Assembly: GCF_019112545.1 (NCBI RefSeq)
Contig: NW_025064891.1
Span: forward strand, 708,344 to 772,343
Direction of reading: 5' to 3'
DNA length: 64,000 nt
From: Guyanagaster necrorhizus
Lineage: Eukaryota; Basidiomycota; Agaricomycetes; Agaricales; Physalacriaceae
Under the pieces are notes generated by a model. The model did no database searches. It was not told the origin of the DNA and saw only the letters and a program-made list of their open reading frames with translations. Made by a program: the position numbers and the translations under genes. Below are positions 49,081 to 61,912 of the stretch, piece by piece. Positions within the stretch are counted from its first letter, which is position 1. Each line of letters starts with the position of its first letter.

Positions 49081-49093
49081 AGTCTTGAGCTAA
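49081..49093 (-). other. Self-priming primer-binding site of element L (family 3)
   Basis: On the element strand (A)TTAGCTCAAGACT follows the LTR. It is perfectly complementary over 13 bases to AGTCTTGAGCTAA at 49313-49301 in the LTR, which lies 33 bases after the TATA box (49346-49338). Confidence 0.78.
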
Positions 49094-49094
49094 T

Positions 49095-49667
49095 TGTTAA
49101 GCTTCCACTAACACTCACAAACCTTTAACACTGCTTCTGTCAGGGTCTGATTTTAATATAAAAATATAATGAGGATGATAAAATAAGCTATAAGAATTTT
49201 ATAAAGGAGGATGAAGGGTTGTAGCTGATAGATATAGTCTGTCATTATGGCAAGAGTATTCACACCAAGTAGTTAGAGAGTGTAGTAGGTGTATTAAACC
49301 TTAGCTCAAGACTGGGGTACATCAGTGTGTACTACTGCCTTATATACTGTCTAAAGAATCCTATGCTCTACAAGTGACTATTGTCTGCTTTTTATGCCCT
49401 CTGCTCATTGTCTGGAATAACAATGACTGTGCCCTTGCTTTTATTTGTTATTGTCCCTCTGCTATGCCATTGCTAGTGAGTTTTCCATATGCCACAGTTT
49501 CTATTGTGTTCAAAATGTGGAGTGGTGATAGTTACCACATTGTTCTTTATCATCTTATTGTATAAGATATAGCCATAGTGTCATCATATTTTTATCATCT
49601 TTTGTAGGGTTGGCCTGGGGTTGAGATTGATAAGCATCTGCTTACTAATTATTGGCAGGTCATAACT
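49095..49667 (-). repeat. 5' LTR of element L (family 3)
   Basis: It starts TGTTAAGCTT at 49095. The right end is less certain: GTCATAACT at 49667, which resembles the CATAACA ends of the other families, is where RT sequence of N begins. A nearer end at about 49588 is possible. TATATAAGG on the element strand at 49346-49338. Confidence 0.6.
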
Positions 49668-50640
49668 TAGAGGCAAAGATTGTGATATTTTCTTAAAGAA
49701 TTTGTAGCACCTGCTATACTGTAGCTTGATATTTCTCAAAGGTTTTAAAGAAAATTATTATATTATTCAGATAAATGGTAACCTTCTCTTGCATGATGAT
49801 ATCTTGAAAAATGTCATTCATTATGGTTTAAAAGGTTGCCAGAGAATTGGTGAGTCTAAAAAACATCACCAGCAGTTCAAAAAGTCTTTGATTGGTTCAG
49901 AATGTGGCTTTCCATTCATCTCCTTCTTTGATCTAAATGTTATTATACCTTCACTGGACATCCAATTTGGTGAAGTACCTGGCTTCTGATAGTTTGTCTG
50001 TGAGTTCAGAAATTAATGAGAGTGGATATTAATTTTTGATGGTAAAATCATTAAGTTTTTAATAATTCTGAACTGGTTGTAACTTTCCATCTTTCTTCTT
50101 TATGAAAAAGAAGAGAGAGGCCATGAGAGACTTGGATCCTTGGATCCTTTCACTAGTTAGGTTTTCATCCATAAACTTGTCTAACTCCTTCTGCTCAGTC
50201 CTTCCTAGTGGGTACACTTTGCAGTCTAGATTGGTATTGGCTCTTGATATTAGCTCAATGGTATAATCCTATAGTTTTCTTAGTGGTAATTCATTAAAAT
50301 TTTCCTTGCTGAATATGTTAATGAATTCTCTGCACTGTCTGGAAACTATTTCTTTGAAGGACTTTTTAGGCTTCTCTGTATATACTTTAGCAGCTAACTT
50401 ATTTGAAGTAGTGCCAGCTGCCTAGATCTCCATGGCTGGTTGAGAGTCTATCATTAGGAGTCAATCTCTCTCTTTTATTTTTTGCCATATTGTTTCTTCT
50501 GGTTCATTTTGGTCTGAGTGGACTCTCTGTCTTCTGATACAGATGCATTCATCAAAAATTACTTCTCCTTGTTTTCAGTCTATCCATAGGTTGTGTTTTT
50601 GAAGCCAGTCATACATCTCTTTTAGCACCTATAGTGCTTT
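49668..50640 (-). pseudogene. RT and protease pseudogene of element N
   Basis: RT is read right to left from about 50420: LISRANTNLDCKVYPLGRT (near 50210), DKFMDENLTSERI, ASLFFFIKKKDGKLQPVQNY (near 50090), then FTKLDVQ, FELLVMFFRLTNSLATF and TIYLNNIIIFFK, where the catalytic YLDD has become YLNN (near 49770). The protease C-terminus at 50640-50480 keeps GFKNTTYG-like and CICIRRQRVHSDQNEP-like text. Confidence 0.72.
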
Positions 50641-52873
50641 ATCTTCTCCTATGCTTTGGAGTATATTGATCAGATTCTGATCAGCTTCTATTTGCTATTT
50701 TGAGTATACCCATCCTTTTAGCAAGGCCAAGGCTACTGGATTCAAAGATTCTTTTATAGCTCATAACATTCAGGCAGCTGTGTCTGGCTTTCTCTATCTT
50801 ATAGTTTTAGTTTCCTTTGGTATGGAATGCTCCTCTCTTGGATACTCTATCACCTGCTCAGATTGAAACTTCTTTGTGGAGGCTCCACACTATTAAGACC
50901 ATTCTGTCCTTGGTTCTAGAGGTAATACTTATAGTACCAACTCTATTTCTTTCTGTTATCTTTCTTCAGTTTTAGGTGGAATAATAAATCACACTTTATG
51001 GGGCACCACTTATCCTGTTTGGCTTTCTAAAGCATTTGAGTTTTCTTGTGTACAATTTTTTTTTTTGAGCAGCAAATATTTATTTCTGGTATGTGCTAAT
51101 TTAATATCATCTGCTCTTGCTAAAAGTATCTGAAACCTGTCCATGTACATATTGAGGGGTTACTTGCTAAAATTCTCCTGGGATTCAGTTCTTCATTCTT
51201 TTCTTTTTTCTTTTTCAATGACTTGGTCTAATTCTTCTTGTGCCTTTTGACTGGCTATCTCTTTCTGGTACATCTGACTCAATTGCTTCCATTTATTATC
51301 TGAAAACTTTATTTCATGAATATTATATGAAGTAGGAGGCTGACTGCTCAATGTGACATTTAAGATGGATCTTTGAGGCCAAGACTTGCAGAGCTTCAGG
51401 CAGACATGAGATAAGTGCTCTTTCTCTCTGCAGTTGAAGCACTTTTCTTTCTTTCAGAGTGCATCCATATCCATTGGCTGCCACTGTATTTTCCACTCAT
51501 TATAAGTGGAGAGAAAATCATTGTCCTAAGCTTCATCATTTTTGTGCTGTGCCTTTCAACTAGATTGTACAGAATATTACTCAGTGAGAGCTGAATCTGA
51601 TGAGGCTCATGGAGAAATAGATGCTGTACATTTTGAAATATACTTCACATTGTTGGAAAAAGTGTTTTAAGTCCAGACTTTCAGCTTTAAATTTCCTCAG
51701 GACTCTATAGTTTCAGACTTCCACAGAGATGTGGTGTCAGATGGTGGTGGCAGTGGTATTGGTAGTAGAGCTGGCTTTTTTAGTCTAGGCAAGGACTGCA
51801 GCCTTTGGTTATACTAAGGATGGTCTAGTGGTTCTTCAGAGGGTGGGAGAAATAGTACTGCCAGCTCTTCTCTCTCTTTTCTTTTGCCAGAGAGTGTCAA
51901 TAGAGTCAGGGATCTGGCATTTTCAGGCTCTGCCCTAGCAAATAGATGAATAGGTGCAGCTAAGACTTGCCAAGAAGTTTGCTAAAAAGGGTTTCAGCTT
52001 TTTCAACTGCTTAAACTGCTTTCTGCTGATAGTTGCCATTTGGGCACATGATAAAAGGAAGAAAATGAGAGCTTCCAGCAGCCCTTTGCATTCTGTACTA
52101 CTTCTGTTACTCTAGTTTCTCCCTATGCTCTGTCCACTAGATCTCTGATATGCTCCAGCAGTGTAAGATATCAGACTTCTTACCAGTGGGTGTCTGCTGT
52201 TTGTTACTCTTTGAGCTACTGATAATGTCCAGGCAGATTCTTCTGTCATGTGGATTCATCAGTTGAGGATGTATTTATATTTCCTGCCTGGCTCATACAG
52301 GTCCACTGTTCTTGATTCAGCAAATTGAGGCTCACTCCCTCTAAAGCTGTATGCATTGACTCTGAGAATAATTTGACTGATGTTCTGCTCTTAGATCAAG
52401 AGGTTTCAGAGTGTGCTGACTATGAGGCTAAACTCATCTATCTACCTGAAGTAAAATCCAGATAAAGCTTCTGATGTATGCCCTTGATAGTAGTCAGCAG
52501 TAGAGGCAGCCACATCTCTGGTTGAGAGTTCACTTGTATGACTGTCATCCTCTCATACTGACTCTCTCTTGTCAGAGATGGCCAGTTGGATGATGAGAGG
52601 AGATTCAACTCCTTCTTCTCTAGTTTATATACTTCAGGTTCTGGAGATTAAACAATATAATTTATGCTGCTAATGTTGGTGGGTTCTGAGATCAGTGGCT
52701 AGATGATGATGCTCTTCTGACTCAGAAGTATGTAGAGTGCTAGTTGGAGGGCTCAACAGAGGAGATCCACTTTTTGTTAGCTCTTTCACTCCTTCAGTTC
52801 ACTCTTTCTTCTTCTTTGTTCTCTCAATAACCATATGACATGATATTTAATAATTTTAGTTACTACAATAAAC
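50641..52873 (-). pseudogene. gag pseudogene and leader of element N
   Basis: Reverse-strand gag with an intact zinc knuckle CFNCREKEHLSHVC at about 51460-51415 (CX2CX4HX4C). Downstream-in-gag text at 50640-51400 is collinear with 46440-47300 of L. The leader (51540-52873) matches 47870-48990 of L. Broken by many stops and deletions. Confidence 0.65.
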
Positions 52874-53332
52874 TGTTAGACTCAAGTCACACATGATCAA
52901 AACACATGATAAACTAGTGCTGTATCATGTTCATACAGTCATGCTAGAGTTCACTATTGTGCTTTATTGACTAAGAGCTTCAAGACCTTTAGGATTAGCT
53001 TGAGAGTGAAGTGGTATAAGAATAAACTTTAGCTTGAAGCTAGAGTTATACTAGCAAGAGCTAGCCTACTTATATACTACTCATCTATCAAGATAAATAT
53101 ACTACTACCTATTATACTTGTTCAAGTCTTTGTGCCCATTGTCCTTAGACATTATTACTATCTATAAAAAGGCTGTTGTGCATTGTCAAAAGTTGTTGCA
53201 TTAAAAGACAATGATAAACATAGCTTGTTGTGATGACTAAGCCTATCTTACAGTCTTAAGCACTGATCTAAGCATCTTGACTAAGCATAAATAGGAGTTA
53301 ATTAAAGAGAGAAAATAGAAAAAATTGTAACA
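52874..53332 (-). repeat. 3' LTR of element H
   Basis: 459 bases, TGTTAGACTC...ATTGTAACA on the + strand. AAACTTTAGCTTGAAGCT near 53023-53040 is the decayed RNA-start complement. Confidence 0.9.
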
Positions 53333-55854
53333 TTATTCTCTTCTTAAGACCATCATTCTGATGGCTTAATTTAGAGATAATTTATAGTTGTATATAGTGT
53401 CTGCTATATTCATTTGTTTTTTATGTACCTATTAGTTAGATTCAGGGCTATAGCTCTTTCAGCTGATCAAATAGTCAACAGTAGTGGTTGTGCCACCCTT
53501 CCATGCATGAATTTTACAGAGTCAGTGATTAAAAACTTGATCAATTTTATAATGTTCTTCATTATTGATTAAGTCTGGAGGTGAGAGTAGTGGTTATTCT
53601 TGATTGGAAAATGCAGATGCAATAAAGAGTATCAGGAGAGTTTCATTAAATGTGTCATGAATTTTTCAGATAGGAAGGAGACAGAGTTTTATTATAATTT
53701 TTCTCTTTTCTTCTTCTTTTCTCATTATTGACCCCTATTCATACTTAGTCAGAGTGCCTATACTAGCACTTAAGACTGTGAGCTCAGATTAGTCAGCACA
53801 ACAAACCTGATTGATTATTGTCTTTTGATGAGACAACACTGCCCAATGACATCCAATGATATTATTGTAGACAGTAGTGATACTTAAGGACAACAAGCAT
53901 AATAGCCACAGAGGACACAATTAGTAGTAGTATTTATAGTAACTCTGCATGATTGTATATAAGTAGGACAGCTCTCACTGGTATACTCCAGCTTTAAGCT
54001 AAAGTTTATTCTTACACTATTCTATTCTTGAGCTAATCCTAAGATCTTATATCATATTGATCAATACTCACACAAGTGAACTCTGATGTTCCACTCAAAG
54101 TGTAAAGTGATGTCAGTTTATCATGTATTTATGGTCATATGAAGCTTGAGTCTAACAAGTTTATATGTGGAGATGCCAATTTTTGCAAGAATAGAGAAGG
54201 AGCTGATGCATTTATCTATGAGTTTCTGTTTTAGTTGAGGCAGATAAAAGTTGATCATGTCTAATCAAACCTTGTCATTGATATTATACTGGTAAGCAGG
54301 TGCTCAATGTTTGTCATATTGTTTCTTTATAGAAAAGGTTGTCTTTTCCAGGGCAGTACATATTTTATTATGAATTTGTGTCATAGTATGTGTGAAGTCA
54401 GATGATGCAGGAGTTATCATATAGGTATGTTTGGTACAGGAGATATTGGAGTGTCAATCATGGTTAACAAAAAATAGGATCTTGCCTATGGTGAAGTGAA
54501 CATAGTTGTTGTGTTAGAAAGCTGTGAGAATGAGCTATTCTATCCAGTCATTCTGTTGATAATTAATAAAGAGATAGAGATATTTCTTGATCTCTTGATT
54601 AATGTGTTTCATTTGTCTATCTGTCTGTGGATAGAATGCTGTAAAGGCATTGCACTGAATGTTAAGGAGTCAGTACAAATCATCAAAAAATTTAGAGATG
54701 AATTGTGGATCCTGATTCAAGATGATGATCTGGGGCATGTCATACTTAGCATATACTTTATCACATAAGATCTTGGCCCATTCTTTTGAGGTTAATTCTG
54801 TCAAGCATGCAACCAGAATGATCACTTTTGAAAACTAGTCTATAATGACAAGGATTATATCATAGCTATTAGAATCAGATAGCCTAGTAATTATATCCAC
54901 TAAAATGTGGGTTTAAGGCAATTGGGGAACCTCATTCAGATGGAGTGATGCTGCTCATGGTTGTGTTGATGATTCACCTTGCTAGCAGATTTCACACTCT
55001 TTCATATATTGTTTAATATCCTGGTCTATCTTTGATCACTAATATTCTCACAAAACTAACTTCTTTGTTTTAGTGATTTCTGAGTGGCTCATAGTTGCAT
55101 GGTCATAGCATGTGGTGATGATTTCACTATAAAGCTGTTGGTCCCTTGGAATATAGATCTGTCTATCATAATAAATTATTCTATCTTTTCTGATTATTCT
55201 CTATTCATGGTTTAGTGATAGAACCATGTGTTGGTCCCACTTGCTATTGTTCTGTGTCATGCTTTTGATCTTCTTATAAATCTCCTCTTCCATTGGCATT
55301 GTCATTGTTTGAAAATATTTGAGCTTTAGTAATATGACACCTTCATTATCATCGCTATCTTGATCATAGTCTACTCATCAACTGAGATGGTCAGCCTTCT
55401 TGTTGGCTGTTCCAGCCTTGTGATATAATGTGTATTTATACTGGGAGAGCTTCATTATCTAGCAGGCTTGTCATAAATTAAGTTTTTGAGAGGAGCAGAA
55501 ATATTGGAGATTCTGATGATTCATCTAAACTTCAAAGATCTGGATTACCCTGATCAGATAGTGTCACTATTCCTTCAGGGTGAGCATTATTGTGAGTAAT
55601 TCTTTGTCATAGATCTTATATTTCTGCTCAGTTACTATTAAGGCCTTAGAGAGGAAGATTACTGGTCACCACCTTCTATTCTGTTCTTGAGAGAGTACAG
55701 CATCAATCACTCTTTTGCTTGAATCAGCCTCTACTCAAAACTTCTCATCTTGGATCAAAATTACAAGGACAATATCTTCTATGAGTCATTGCTTTAGATC
55801 ATCAAAAGCAGCTTATTGTGAGTGTCTCCAATTCCATAGGGTGTTTTCTATAAG
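53333..55854 (-). pseudogene. integrase and chromodomain pseudogene of element H
   Basis: Chromodomain at about 53590-53370 (EEHYKIDQVFNH, TTTTVDYLIS). After the solo LTR the integrase C-terminal domain (54158-54480), core (YAKYDMPQIIIL, FISKF, MKHINQE) and zinc finger (HDHATMSHSE, CEIC near 54990) follow, then RNase H at 55300-55800 (KELLTIMLTLKE, HQNLQYF). The second catalytic Asp of the integrase is replaced in ILNQDPQF. Stops are frequent. Confidence 0.8.
53690..54157 (+). repeat. Solo LTR of family 2 inside element H
   Basis: 468 bases, TATTATAATTTTTC...GAGTCTAACA, flanked by perfect AGTTT duplications (53685-53689 and 54158-54162). No internal sequence remains, so the element was lost by recombination between its LTRs. 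Confidence 0.93.
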
Positions 55855-56355
55855 TGTTAGGAATATGCCAATCAAGTGGACTTGAGTGCACATATAGAGA
55901 CCAGCAAAGTGCATGAGCATCAATGAAGCTATTGGCAATGTCACCCTTGAGTCAGAGCTCAAGAATCTGAATAGATAGAATAGAGTTCCATCAGAAAAGT
56001 GAACAGAAGTATCCTTTAGAGCAGAATCCAATAGACAAGATAGGAAGGAGTTGAAGTGAGTGCAAAGTATAGATGGCTTATCCAAGTTGATATTCGAACT
56101 GAGTAGTTACAATAGTTATATATAGCTCTATATACTAATGGTAGCTAATTTTGAGTCAGATTCTATTGGGTTCTGATGTCAATATTTGCTACTGAATTTG
56201 AAGTCTAGATATTATAATATGAAATATAGATATGAAATAATAATAGTGAAAATAAAATTAATAGATAATGGGGAGCAGCAGAAGTTTGGTGGGTTTCTGT
56301 GATTGAATCCATGATTGATTGAAATAACATGAAGGCCAGTAGTATGTGCATAACA
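55855..56355 (-). repeat. 3' LTR of element I
   Basis: 501 bases, TGTTAGGAATATGCC...GTGCATAACA on the + strand; it keeps GTTGATATTCGAACTGAGTAG, which contains the self-priming start. Inserted in the RNase H of H. Confidence 0.92.
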
Positions 56356-56486
56356 GTATCCTCCTATTAGCATTCTTGCTCTCAAGAGCACAGATTCCAA
56401 TAGCTGGTGAGGCCATATGGAAGATTGTTGGTGGCTGTGGGAATTTTTTGCAACTTAGTCAGATACAACCACTATCACTCTAACTA

Positions 56487-57736
56487 TATTGCCTTCCACT
56501 GTGTATCATCACTTATATACTCCTAAGCCTTTGGTGAGGAAACCCACCTCTAATGGCTTTGAAGAGGCTAAGAAATTATTTCATCTGGAATGACAGACCA
56601 TAGAAGAAGAGTATGTGGAGGCTATAGGAGTCCATTTGGAGTGAAAAAGAGAGCAGGAGAGAGAGGAGAAGGTTTAGGTGGGCAGCAGAGAGGTGAGCAA
56701 AGGAGACAGAGGAGGCAGCTCAAAGGGAGGCTGAGGAGAGGGAGACTGTGGATGCCATAGTGAGAGCTTCAGCCTCAGAGGTAGGGCAGAAAGAGATGGT
56801 TACAGAGGATAGATTGCAAATGACCCCTGCAGAGGCTGTTGACTTTCATCTGCATTAAGTGTTAGCAGAATAATTTGGTTCTAGTCCTGATCTTCACTTC
56901 AAGAGAGTGACTGGTTGTATGCCTTCAGAGTCCAATGATGAGCAGGGCAAGGGGACTGAGGGGGATGATGAATCTGAAGGATCTGAGGAGATCTTGGAGA
57001 GAAGAAAAAGGGTGTGAGAGGAGAAGAGGAGGGCAGCAGATCTGATGAAGAAGAGCCATAAACACAAGTTCAGATCAAGGAATGTAGTGGATAGCAGTGG
57101 GACAGAGGTGATTGCTAGTCCCAAAAAGTAGATGAAGTTGGAAGTGGCAGAGCTGGTAGAGAGTGAAGAGCTTTTGGATGGTGAAAGTAAGTGTCTTGGT
57201 TTTCTTATGTGGTTTGACTTAGCTTTTTTTTTTCAGAAAGTTGTGTGCACTGTTGTCAGAATAATGCATGGTGTTACATGTGACCAGTAACTGAAGATGC
57301 CAGTTGAGAGCAGACTTGCACTTTCTGCAAGATCAAGAAAACTGCTTGTTTATTCAACAAGAGTATCACTGCAAGTGAGGGAATCAGTAGTGCAGAGGTC
57401 TTTGCTGACCTCCATCAAGTTTCAAGATTAATGTGCAAGTTGATATGTCATATAGATGAGTTGGTAGAAGAGCTGGTGGATGTCTGCAGTACAGTAGCAG
57501 GTCTCCAAGCTGACTATAGTTCTGATAATATGTCATCTCTCTCAGAGCTGTTTTTAGAATCTGAAGTGGAGGCTTGAAAGAAGACCTAGCTGATTTTCAA
57601 GAATGAGAAGAATCAGGAGGTGGAAGGTATTTGGGAGGTGATGTTGAAGAGGCTGGATAAGGATATAGAGGAGTTAAAGAAGTGGAGGGAGAGTTTGGGT
57701 TCTAGTGTGGGCCCATTGGATTCCACTTCTTTGTAA
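56487..57736 (+). pseudogene. Antisense accessory gene of element I, decayed
   Basis: Third copy of the family-1 antisense gene. The start ATG is ATA (56487-56489 by alignment to M). A large deletion removes much of the first coiled coil (near 56675). The acidic patch (SDEQGKGTEGDDESEGSEE-like text, 56930-57000) survives. The intron 57187-57236 (50 bases, GTAAGT ... TTTCAG) is intact. Exon 2 keeps CX2CX6C, the same TGA at 57281-57283, then CTFCKIKKTAC and the second coiled coil, ending at TAA 57734-57736. Confidence 0.75.
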
Positions 57737-57949
57737 AAATTTTGTATAAAATGTATATAGAAAAAGATGTTAGATATTAGTAGTGAGAAAAAAAAGTAAT
57801 TACAAGATTTTGACTTTTGAAAGTGTGAAAGAGATGATTAGAATAGTAGTAATTGGTGGTTAAAATTGAACTAGTAAGATAGGGTGCCAGTGGCATTCAG
57901 AGTCATATTGTATCAAGAACAGAATGATTAAGTGACTTTAGATAAAGGT

Positions 57950-60900
57950 TCTGGTTTGTCTGAGTATTGATAGTGGAATTCTTCAATAAATTCATTGGTG
58001 GAGAACTAGAAAGCTGGTAACCAAGCAAACTCTTCATTGGTATCTTCATAGTCTAGCCACTAGATCTTATATAGCAGTGGGCAGCAGAACTGGCAGTCCA
58101 GTTTAGAGTCAAGGATTTGAGCTATTTCAAAATATTCTTCTCTATCGACTTTGACTGGAGATGGTGATGGTTGGATTCAGTTAGGAATGGTGTTTTCTTC
58201 TATGGGTTCTAATTGTGACACATAGAAGATGGAGTGAATAGACTGAAAGAGTGGGAACCAGATTGAGCTATGATTTTGAAGAGACCAAGATATTTCTCTG
58301 AGAATTTTCTAGTTAGACAGGTGATTTTGATATGTTTGGCACTGAGGTAGACCTTGTCACCTACTGTGAATGAGGGCACCAGAATCTGATGCTTGTCCAC
58401 TTAAGCCTTATAACAAGACTAAGCTTTAGAAATTTCATCTTTCAGTAATTGATAGAGCTCATCAAGATTGACTGTGAAGTCTCAGGCTCAAGCAGAGGTG
58501 ATATCTCTTTCAGGATGAATAGTGATGTTGAGATGGTAACCCTTGTTAGCAAAAAATAGAGAGATTCTGATGGACATGTTAGAGGCATTGTTGTAGGCAA
58601 ACTCAGCAATAGATAGAAGGGTGTCTCAGTTGTCCTGTTGGTAGGAGGAGTAGATATGGATATACTGTTTCAGAGTTTGGTTTATCTATTCAGTTTGTCC
58701 ATCAGCCTCTGGATGGTATCTAGAAGTAAAGTGGAGTTTCATGTCAAGAGTTATAGTTAAGGCATAAGTAAATTGGAAAACAAATTCAAAGCTATAATCT
58801 GAGGTGATATGCTTGAGTACCTCATGTTTGGAAAACACATAAATAAGAAAAAGTTGGACAAGCTCCATGGAGTTAATGGTGTTGTGTGTGAGGATAAAGA
58901 TGGCTTGCTTGCTAGCTTGGTCTATGACTACTAAGATAACAGTAAATCCATTAGAGTCTGGTAGTTGTTTAATAAAGTCTATGGAAATAGAATCCCATAG
59001 CTGTTTGAAAATTGGCAGAGGTTTGAGTAACCCATAGGAGCAGTATCTAGGTGTCTTATTGTGCTCACAAACTGTGCAGGACTTAATATAGTATTGAATA
59101 TATTCATGCATCTTTAGCCAAATATAGTTCCACTAGACTAGTTTCAATGTCCAGTTTTGATCAAAGTGACCTGTCAAAATATGGTCATGATTGTTCTATA
59201 GTATATGGAGATAGAGATCATTAGAGTCCAGAATATAGATGCAGCCTTCAAACTGAAGGATGTTGGATTTGTCAATGGACCACTGAGAGGAGAAGGATTC
59301 AGAAGTGGCCTTAGCCTAGTAGAGGCCATTAGAGCATGTAGGGTTGGACAATTGTGCTTATTTGATATCAGTATGAAGTTTGTTGATATCCATGATGGCA
59401 CTAGCCCATAAGGTGGGGCCTTTGAGATAAGTTGCACAAAGTGATGTAGAAAGTTGTTTTTAGATGAACACAAGTCAGAAATTGTGGGGATTAACTTGGG
59501 CATATTAGCTATCTCCCTCTTTAGAGTAGACATCCCATTGTCTAGTGAGTGCATCTGGTTTTCCACCAAGTTTTCCAGAGCAGAGCTGAATTACTAGATT
59601 AAACTGAGATAGGTATTCAGACCAGTAGACCTGTCAGCAGGTTAGAATCTTAGTGGTGGCAAAGTATTCAAGATTCTTGTGATTTATTACAATGTCAATA
59701 GAGTTCATAGAGCCTTCAAGATAGTGCTATCAATGCTTAAAGGCTTCAAAAATGGCTAAAAGCTCTTTATCATGGATGTCATAGTTGAGCTTGGCATTGT
59801 GGAGGCTCTAGGAGCAGAAAGTGATGGAGTGAATTTTATCATCTTCAAGATAGATAGAGAGGATAGCTGCAATTGCATAATTGGAGGTGTCAGTTTCCAC
59901 CACTATCTTTCGATCAGGGATCCAGTAGATAAGGATGAGAGCATGTGTAAAGATCTGTTTCAACTTGTTGAAGACAGCTAAGCATTTGTCATCAAATTTC
60001 CATAGAGTTCCCTTGCAGATGAGTCATGTAAAAGGAAGAATGATATTGCTATATTCATATATGAAGCAATAGTAGAAGTTGGTAAAGCCAAGAAAGGATT
60101 GAATGTCCTTGACCTTTTCTTCAGACATGCAAAGTCCTTCAGGTAATAGAATATAGTCTAGGTATTCCACAGAATTCTGGTTGAATTCATATTTGGAACT
60201 TTTGCAGTAAAGTCTATTAGCTCTAAGCCTGCATAGGATCTCATAAACATGTTTTTGGTGGTCTTTCAGATTGTCAGAATATATAAGAATGTCATCAAGA
60301 TAGACTACTACTGATATATTGAGCATGTCCAAGAATATATCATTCACAAATTGTTGGAGTGCTACTGGAGCATTTGTGAGGCTAAAAGGCATGATATGCC
60401 ATTGGAAGAAACTATAATGGGTTTAGAAGGCTGTTTTCCATTCATTCTCTTTGGCAATGCAAACAAGATGGTAGGCATGTCGAAGGTCGAGCTTAGTGTA
60501 GATGCATGTAGAGCAGGTGGAGTCAAGGAGATCAGAAATGAGAGGAAGAGAATAGTGATCTTTCTTGGAGATTTTGTTTAGGCCATAGTAGTTGATGCAA
60601 AGTCAGAGTTCATTGGTCTTTTTCTTGACAAATAGAACTAGAGCTCCATGTGAAGAGCAGGACAGAGTAATTAACCCATTGCATAGATTATCATCAATAA
60701 ACTCTCATAGGGCCTTGAGTTCAGATTCTGAGAGAGAATAAATAGATCCAAGCAGTAGAGAGATTCCTTCCTCAAGATTGATTTTGAGGTCGTATAGCCT
60801 GTGTTTGGGTAGTTTTTCAGAGAGGGTGTCACTAAAGATGTCTGCAAAATCATAGTACTCTACTGGCACTGATAAAAGATCTGCTGGTTCTACAGATGCA

Positions 60901-61688
60901 GCTTTGGCTCCAATATTAGACAAAAAAGGCTGCAGTGTGAACTGCTGAGCACCTTCTTCCACACTGGCTCAGACAAATGTGACAGCAGATATGATGGAGA
61001 TCTTTGGATGTGCTTTTATAGTAAAAGACTCTGAGGGAGGATAGGAATAGATGAGTTCATATAGGAATAGAGTCTTCTGACTATCCAAGGTGGATCTGAA
61101 ATAGAGTAAAGCTCTAGAAGTTGGACTGATAGAGTTTAGTGGGCATGAAAGTCCTGGAATTGAGCTGGAAGGCTTGGAGAGAGGTGAACTATTATCCTGT
61201 GGGCATAGAAGTCCCTGGAATGTAGTGGAGGCTGCAGAATTGGTTGGAGTGAGATTCTGATAGCTTGAGCAAAAAGTGATACTGTTTTCAGTCCAGTCAA
61301 TCAGTGGATTGTAGCAGGAGATCCAGTTGTATCCTAGAACAAGATTGCAAGACAAATCTAAAGGAGTAACATAGAAGTCAATGGGGAAGGTGTTGCTGGA
61401 TAAGAAACAGATAGGAATAGTTGCGATTTGAGATATATAGCTTCTGATGGAGCCATCAAATAATTGAAGTTATATATTAGGGATAGTTTTAATGGGGATT
61501 TTATTGGCAGCTACATACTTAGTATCAATAAAGCAATAGCTAGAACCAGAATTAATAAGGGCAAAAAAACACAGAATGATACAAGTTAGAGAATCATCAG
61601 GTTCCATAATAGTTGATAATTCTGCTAAAAGAGGAATGTGGAAGGAGTGATTGGAAAGAGATGTTGCATTGAGGGTGATGACCTTCAA
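57950..61688 (-). pseudogene. pol pseudogene of element I (PR to chromodomain)
   Basis: Protease at 61688-61470 (ALINSGSSYCFIDTKY; the catalytic Asp reads Asn) and 61355-61250 ([15 protein letters not shown]). Linker to 60969. RT 60962-60024 keeps [10 protein letters not shown] near 60310 but lacks ten codons after MSEEKVK. RNase H about 59980-59600, integrase 59111-58686 (CTVC finger; HPEADGQTE near 58690), chromodomain about 58150-57980. The frame is kept from 61688 to about 58240, where a 25-base deletion relative to M shifts it. Confidence 0.88.
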
Positions 61689-61912
61689 TGTGCAAATAGA
61701 GTCAACACAACTCTGAACTCACATGGAGAGAACAGGGTTGCTTTCTAGTTTTTCAACTCTATAGGAGCTGGTTCCATGAGAGCAGTATTGCACAACCCTT
61801 GACAGAGGCTGCTGCCTTCTGCTTGTTGCAGTCCTCAGTCTTGTGTTTGGCTCCATAGAATATATAAAGGTTGTTCTGGTGCTAGTAGTCTTTTTCTTTC
61901 TGAGTAAGATGG
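61689..61912 (-). pseudogene. gag C-terminal remnant of element I
   Basis: On the reverse strand, FIFYGAKHKTEDCNKQK (near 61870-61810) looks like a decayed nucleocapsid knuckle (C..C.G.KH....C with Cys residues lost). Sequence ends where a family-2 LTR begins at 61913. Confidence 0.5.

Larger units (their letters stand above)
45980..49667 (-). mobile_element. Family 3 Ty3/gypsy element L, 5' part only
   Basis: From right to left: 5' LTR, primer site, leader, gag with a knuckle remnant, protease. RT onward is lost where D inserted at 45979. L and N share the same text over gag, protease and leader, which defines the family. The right LTR abuts the RT of N, so L most likely inserted into N. 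Confidence 0.78.
49668..52873 (-). mobile_element. Family 3 element N, fragment
   Basis: Reverse-strand RT N-terminal half, protease remnant, gag and leader, ending where H inserted at 52873. A deletion of roughly 340 bases in the protease, relative to L, lies between two copies of GTCATA (near 50608). Further deletions lie near 51490 and 51540. It is one of the oldest elements here. Confidence 0.78.
52874..55854 (-). mobile_element. Family 2 element H, 3' part
   Basis: 3' LTR at 52874-53332, then chromodomain, integrase and the start of RNase H, read right to left, interrupted by a solo LTR (53690-54157) and cut by element I at 55855. The remaining RT-gag part is not found with certainty to the right of I. 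It inserted in the leader of N (ACTACAATAAAC / LTR). Confidence 0.85.
55855..61912 (-). mobile_element. Family 1 element I, 5' end truncated
   Basis: 3' LTR, antisense accessory gene, chromodomain to protease and the end of gag, in the same order as M. The gag N-terminus and 5' LTR are replaced at 61913 by a truncated family-2 LTR. Unlike M it keeps the protease and a degenerate nucleocapsid, which shows what M has lost. Decay is advanced. Confidence 0.9.
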
